Positions 6,447 to 9,620 of a stretch of 9,620 bases of DNA are shown here, piece by piece. Each line of letters begins with the position of its first letter. The first letter of the stretch is position 1. The notes below the pieces were generated by a model. The model saw only the letters and a program-made list of their open reading frames with translations. It did no database searches and had not been told where the DNA came from. The position numbers were made by a program, and so were the translations under genes. Origin of the DNA: Clostridia bacterium (GTDB lineage Bacteria > Bacillota_A > Clostridia > Oscillospirales > CAG-272); assembly GCA_017529175.1 (NCBI GenBank), contig JAFXNX010000147.1, forward strand, positions 1 to 9,620, given 5' to 3'.

Positions 6447-6455
6447 TGCTATAAT
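6447..6455 (+). promoter_or_regulatory. Predicted secA promoter (extended -10)
   Basis: TGCTATAAT is a perfect extended -10 element. The corresponding -35 region (about 6427-6432, TAGCAT) is poor, which is tolerated by extended -10 promoters. The predicted start near 6462 gives a leader of about 33 nt containing a 10-bp palindrome, ATAACGTTAT (6472-6481), followed by GGAG at 6486-6489. Confidence 0.5.
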
Positions 6456-6494
6456 AACTGTAACTATTATCATAACGTTATTTTTGGAGCGGAT

Positions 6495-9227
6495 ATGGCA
6501 AAGCTTATTGACAAAATTTTCGGAACATACAGCGATCATCAGATCAAGAAAATAATGCCGACGGTAAGAAAGATCGAAGCGCTCGCGCCCGAAATGGCGA
6601 AGATGACGGACGCCGAGATGCTTGCGAAGACGGACGAGTTCAAGCGCCGCCTTGCTGACGGCGAGACGCTCGACGATATCCTTCCCGAGGCGTACGCGCT
6701 CGTAAGAGAGGCGGCGGACCGCGTGCTCGGCAAGAGGCCGTTCATGGTACAGCTCATCTGCGGTATCGTTCTTCACCAGGGGCGTATCGCGGAAATGAAG
6801 ACCGGTGAAGGTAAAACGCTCGTCGCGGTCCTTCCCGCGTATCTTAACGCGCTCGAGGGAAAGGGCGTTCACATAGTAACGGTCAACGAATACCTCGCGA
6901 AGATCGGATGCGAGGAGATGGGGCGCGTCCACGAGTTCCTCGGACTCACTACCGGTCTCGTTCTTGCCGAACAGTCGACGGAAGAGAAGCAGAAGGCATA
7001 CAACTGCGACATCACCTACGGCACGAACAATGAAATGGGATTTGACTATCTTCGCGACAATATGGCGACGTATAAGGAACGCGTGGTACAGCGCGGATTC
7101 AATTTCGCCATCGTCGACGAGGTCGATTCTATCCTTATCGACGAGTCGAGAACTCCGCTTATCATCTCCGGTCACGGAGACAAGGCGAACGATCTTTATG
7201 AGAGGGCGGACGACCTTGTCAAGACGTTTTCGAAGTACGTCATCAAGGAAATGGATACGAAGACTGATTACGACGACGTGACTCAGGACTATATCGTTGA
7301 CGAAAAAGCGAGAAACGCGACGCTCACAGCGTCCGGTATCAAGAAGGCGGAGCAGTTCTTCGGTATCGAGAATTTCTCGTCTCCCGAGAACTCCGCGATC
7401 TCGCACCACGTTTATCAGGCGATAAAAGCGCACGGCGTCATGAAACGCGACGTTGACTATATCGTTAAAGACGACGAAGTGTTCATCGTCGACTCCTTCA
7501 CCGGACGCGTGATGCCCGGAAGACGTTATTCGGACGGACTTCATCAGGCGATAGAGGCGAAGGAGCGCGTTGCGATCAAGAAGGAAAACAGAACTATCGC
7601 GACGATAACACTCCAGAACTATTTCAGAATGTACACGAAACTCTCCGGTATGACGGGTACCGCGCTCACAGAGGAAGAAGAGTTCCGTGAGATATATTCG
7701 CTCGACTGCGTTGAGATCCCGACGAACAAGCCGATGATAAGAGTCGACCATCCCGATATCATCTTCAAGACGATAAAAGAGAAGGACGAAGCGGTCATCG
7801 AACAGATAAAGCGCTGTCACGAAAAAGGACAGCCGGTCCTCGTCGGTACCGTGTCGATCGACAAATCCGAGGCACTTTCAAAGAAGTTGAAGGCGGCTGG
7901 AATACCTCACACCGTGCTGAACGCAAAGCACCACGAAAAAGAAGCGGAGATCGTAGCTCAGGCGGGCAAGCTCGGCGCCGTCACCATTTCCACCAACATG
8001 GCGGGACGCGGTACGGACATCATGCTCGGAGGAAACGCCGAGTATCTTGCGAAAGCCGAGATGCGAAAGCTCGATTACGATGAGGAAATGATAGCTCTCG
8101 CAACGGGCTCTTCGCAGTCCGTTTCGGAAGAGATAATGGAAGCAAGACGGTTCTTCCACAGCTTATATGACAAATACCGCGATGAGATCAGACCGCTCGC
8201 CGAGAAGGTATGCGAGGCGGGAGGACTTTACGTAATAGGTACGGAACGCCACGAGAGCCGCCGTATCGACAATCAGCTTCGAGGCCGTTCCGGCCGTCAG
8301 GGCGACCCCGGAGAATCAAAATTCTTCGTTTCGTTTGAGGACGACCTGATGAGGATATTCGGCGGCGACCGAGCTCTCGCGCTCCTCAACCGTTTCAGAC
8401 TTGAAGAAGGACAGCCGGTCGACGAAAAACTGATGTCTCCCTACATCGAGAGGGCGCAAAAGCAGATCGAAGGCAGACACTTCAACGCAAGAAAGAACGT
8501 CCTTCAGTACGACGACGTAATGAACGAGCAGAGAAAGCTCATTTATGAACAGAGAAACGAAGTGCTCAACGGCGCCGATCTTCGTGAGAAGATCGTATCG
8601 ATGATAAAGGATACGCTGAATGAAGCTGTCGACTCTCATCTGCACGACTCTGACGTTTCGGCGTGGGACGTGGACGGACTTAAAAACAAATATATGAATC
8701 TTCTCGTCTCACCTGACGATTTTACGGACATCGACGGCTCTGATCCCGCCGCCGCGCGTGAGAAGATAAGAGAAACTCTCGAAAAGCGCGCGCTCACTCT
8801 TTACGAGAACAAAGAGGAAGTCGTGTTCGGCAAGGAGAGGATGAGAGAAGTCGAGAGGGCGCTGCTCCTTCGCAACGTCGATATCAAGTGGATGGATCAC
8901 CTTGAGGCGATGGACAGCCTTATGGAATCGATAGGACTCCAGGCGTACGCGCAAAGAAGCCCGATCAGCGAATACCGTATCTACGGCGGAGACCTGTTTG
9001 CCGAGATGGTCGACGAGATACGCGACGACACCGTTCGCGACGTTCTCTCCGTTATGCCGAGAGAAAAAGCGGAAGAACGCAAACAGGTATATAAGATAGC
9101 CGGAACGACCGGCGGCGACGGAACGCTCAAGAAGAAGCCCGTCGTCAACAAAGGAGAGAAGGTCGGAAGGAACGATCTTTGCCCTTGCGGAAGCGGCAAG
9201 AAATATAAAAAGTGCTGCGGAGCGTAA
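6495..9227 (+). CDS. secA: Preprotein translocase ATPase subunit SecA
   Basis: SecA is the cytoplasmic motor that drives unfolded preproteins through the SecYEG channel by ATP hydrolysis. The 910-aa product has N-terminal helix MAKLIDKIFG, Walker A TGEGKT (103-108), GTNNEMGFDYLRDNM (176-190), Walker B VDEVDSILIDE (207-217), the preprotein crosslinking domain (about 220-360), SGMTGTALTEEEEF (384-397), NMAGRGTDIMLGG (501-513), GTERHESRRIDNQLRGRSGRQGD (582-604), the helical scaffold and wing domains (about 610-850), and a zinc-binding tail with Cys896, Cys898, Cys907 and Cys908. It is longer than B. subtilis SecA (841 aa), partly because of an insertion of about 60 residues at 514-573 in the second nucleotide-binding domain, a known variable site. 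The ATG at 6495 is chosen because GGAG precedes it by 5 nt and the protein then begins as in homologues; the in-frame upstream codons (from 6444) encode atypical residues and overlap the promoter. Confidence 0.98.
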   Translation: MAKLIDKIFGTYSDHQIKKIMPTVRKIEALAPEMAKMTDAEMLAKTDEFKRRLADGETLDDILPEAYALVREAADRVLGKRPFMVQLICGIVLHQGRIAEMKTGEGKTLVAVLPAYLNALEGKGVHIVTVNEYLAKIGCEEMGRVHEFLGLTTGLVLAEQSTEEKQKAYNCDITYGTNNEMGFDYLRDNMATYKERVVQRGFNFAIVDEVDSILIDESRTPLIISGHGDKANDLYERADDLVKTFSKYVIKEMDTKTDYDDVTQDYIVDEKARNATLTASGIKKAEQFFGIENFSSPENSAISHHVYQAIKAHGVMKRDVDYIVKDDEVFIVDSFTGRVMPGRRYSDGLHQAIEAKERVAIKKENRTIATITLQNYFRMYTKLSGMTGTALTEEEEFREIYSLDCVEIPTNKPMIRVDHPDIIFKTIKEKDEAVIEQIKRCHEKGQPVLVGTVSIDKSEALSKKLKAAGIPHTVLNAKHHEKEAEIVAQAGKLGAVTISTNMAGRGTDIMLGGNAEYLAKAEMRKLDYDEEMIALATGSSQSVSEEIMEARRFFHSLYDKYRDEIRPLAEKVCEAGGLYVIGTERHESRRIDNQLRGRSGRQGDPGESKFFVSFEDDLMRIFGGDRALALLNRFRLEEGQPVDEKLMSPYIERAQKQIEGRHFNARKNVLQYDDVMNEQRKLIYEQRNEVLNGADLREKIVSMIKDTLNEAVDSHLHDSDVSAWDVDGLKNKYMNLLVSPDDFTDIDGSDPAAAREKIRETLEKRALTLYENKEEVVFGKERMREVERALLLRNVDIKWMDHLEAMDSLMESIGLQAYAQRSPISEYRIYGGDLFAEMVDEIRDDTVRDVLSVMPREKAEERKQVYKIAGTTGGDGTLKKKPVVNKGEKVGRNDLCPCGSGKKYKKCCGA

Positions 9228-9258
9228 GTCTGTGTAACTTTTCGAAAGGAGAGCATAT

Positions 9259-9620
9259 ATGAGTATTGTTTCACTTGCCGTCGGTATCGTGTTCTTGCTG
9301 AATCCGTGCGTTTGGCTGTGGGACGTTCTCCCGGACTTTATCGGAGCCGCGATTATCATATTCGGCATAAGAAAGATAGCTTTTATGAGCGACGCGACGG
9401 AAAAGATATTCAACGGCGCGTGGAAGGTGGCGCTGATAAGCGTCATAAAATGCGCGCTCGGCATTATCCTTTACGGAACTCCCGGGATGACAAAACTCCT
9501 TTTATCGTTCATCTTTACAGTCGCGGAGCTTGCGTTTGCCGTAAGACTTATATCGGATCTGTTTTCAACGCTCGATATACTGCAGATAAGGTATAAGAGC
9601 ACGGACGGCGCAACGTCGCC
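9259..9620 (+). CDS. Small integral membrane protein of unknown function, cut by the right edge
   Basis: An open frame runs from the ATG at 9259 to the end of the window (120 codons, no stop reached). AAAGGAG at 9245-9251, 7 nt upstream, is a strong ribosome binding site, and the gap from the secA stop is 31 bp with no terminator, so co-transcription with secA is plausible. The translation begins MSIVSLAVGIVFLLNPCVWL and has hydrophobic segments near residues 3-20, 25-40, 54-72 and 78-100, giving about four predicted membrane helices. The NPC-WDVLPDFIG segment (16-29) resembles an NP...D-(I/V)-LPDFIG motif I associate with uncharacterised clostridial membrane proteins; that recollection is unverified. 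No catalytic motif is visible. Function is unknown, and secA in many Firmicutes is instead followed by prfB. Confidence 0.8.
   Translation, partial: MSIVSLAVGIVFLLNPCVWLWDVLPDFIGAAIIIFGIRKIAFMSDATEKIFNGAWKVALISVIKCALGIILYGTPGMTKLLLSFIFTVAELAFAVRLISDLFSTLDILQIRYKSTDGATS

Noticed and set aside
6432..7820. A 462-codon open frame on the - strand opposite secA
   Set aside because: It is antisense to the conserved SecA ATPase core, has no family signal, and is explained by the same codon bias.
9238..9249. Short CTTTTCGAAAGG dyad after secA as a terminator
   Set aside because: The stem is only 4-5 bp, has no T-run, and overlaps the next gene's ribosome binding site.

Overview
The window looks like chromosomal DNA from an anaerobic, endospore-forming Firmicute of the class Clostridia, probably an uncultured gut-type lineage. 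The evidence is a near-complete spoIVA (a marker of endospore formers), a SecA with a zinc-binding C-tail, and a Gram-positive style envelope operon whose genes are preceded by strong AGGAGG-type ribosome binding sites. Coding sequence is moderately GC-rich by eye, with many GTC and GAC codons, while the intergenic stretches are strikingly AT-rich. The taxonomic placement is an inference. No mobile element, CRISPR array, tRNA or rRNA was seen.

Layout from left to right: (1) the 3' nine-tenths of spoIVA, running in from the left edge on the + strand, followed by a hairpin; (2) an AT-rich 159-bp gap with a good housekeeping-type promoter and two dyad symmetries; (3) a compact + strand operon of four genes (gaps of 3, -8 and 12 nt) encoding a CapA/PGA_cap-type metallophosphatase lipoprotein, a membrane-anchored phosphodiester glycosidase (NAGPA/DUF2233 type), an unrecognised membrane-anchored protein, and a PAP2-type lipid phosphatase; (4) a bidirectional terminator; (5) trmL (tRNA wobble 2'-O-methyltransferase) on the - strand; (6) a 325-bp divergent intergenic region packed with hairpins, including a 15-bp perfect palindrome; (7) secA on the + strand; (8) the start of a small integral membrane protein cut off by the right edge.

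The four-gene operon is the only part that looks like a coherent and possibly undescribed pathway. Every product is predicted to be membrane-bound or exported, and the three recognisable activities (metallophosphatase fold, phosphodiester glycosidase, polyprenyl or lipid pyrophosphatase) all act on phosphate linkages in envelope polymers or their lipid carriers. This suggests trimming or recycling of a surface glycopolymer, with the third protein as an unknown partner. The substrate is unknown, and any link to sporulation through the neighbouring spoIVA is speculative.

The remaining genes are conserved housekeeping genes. No strong claim of a new system can be made from this sequence alone. 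The best leads are the third operon gene, the operator-like dyads at the operon promoter, and the structured trmL-secA intergenic region.
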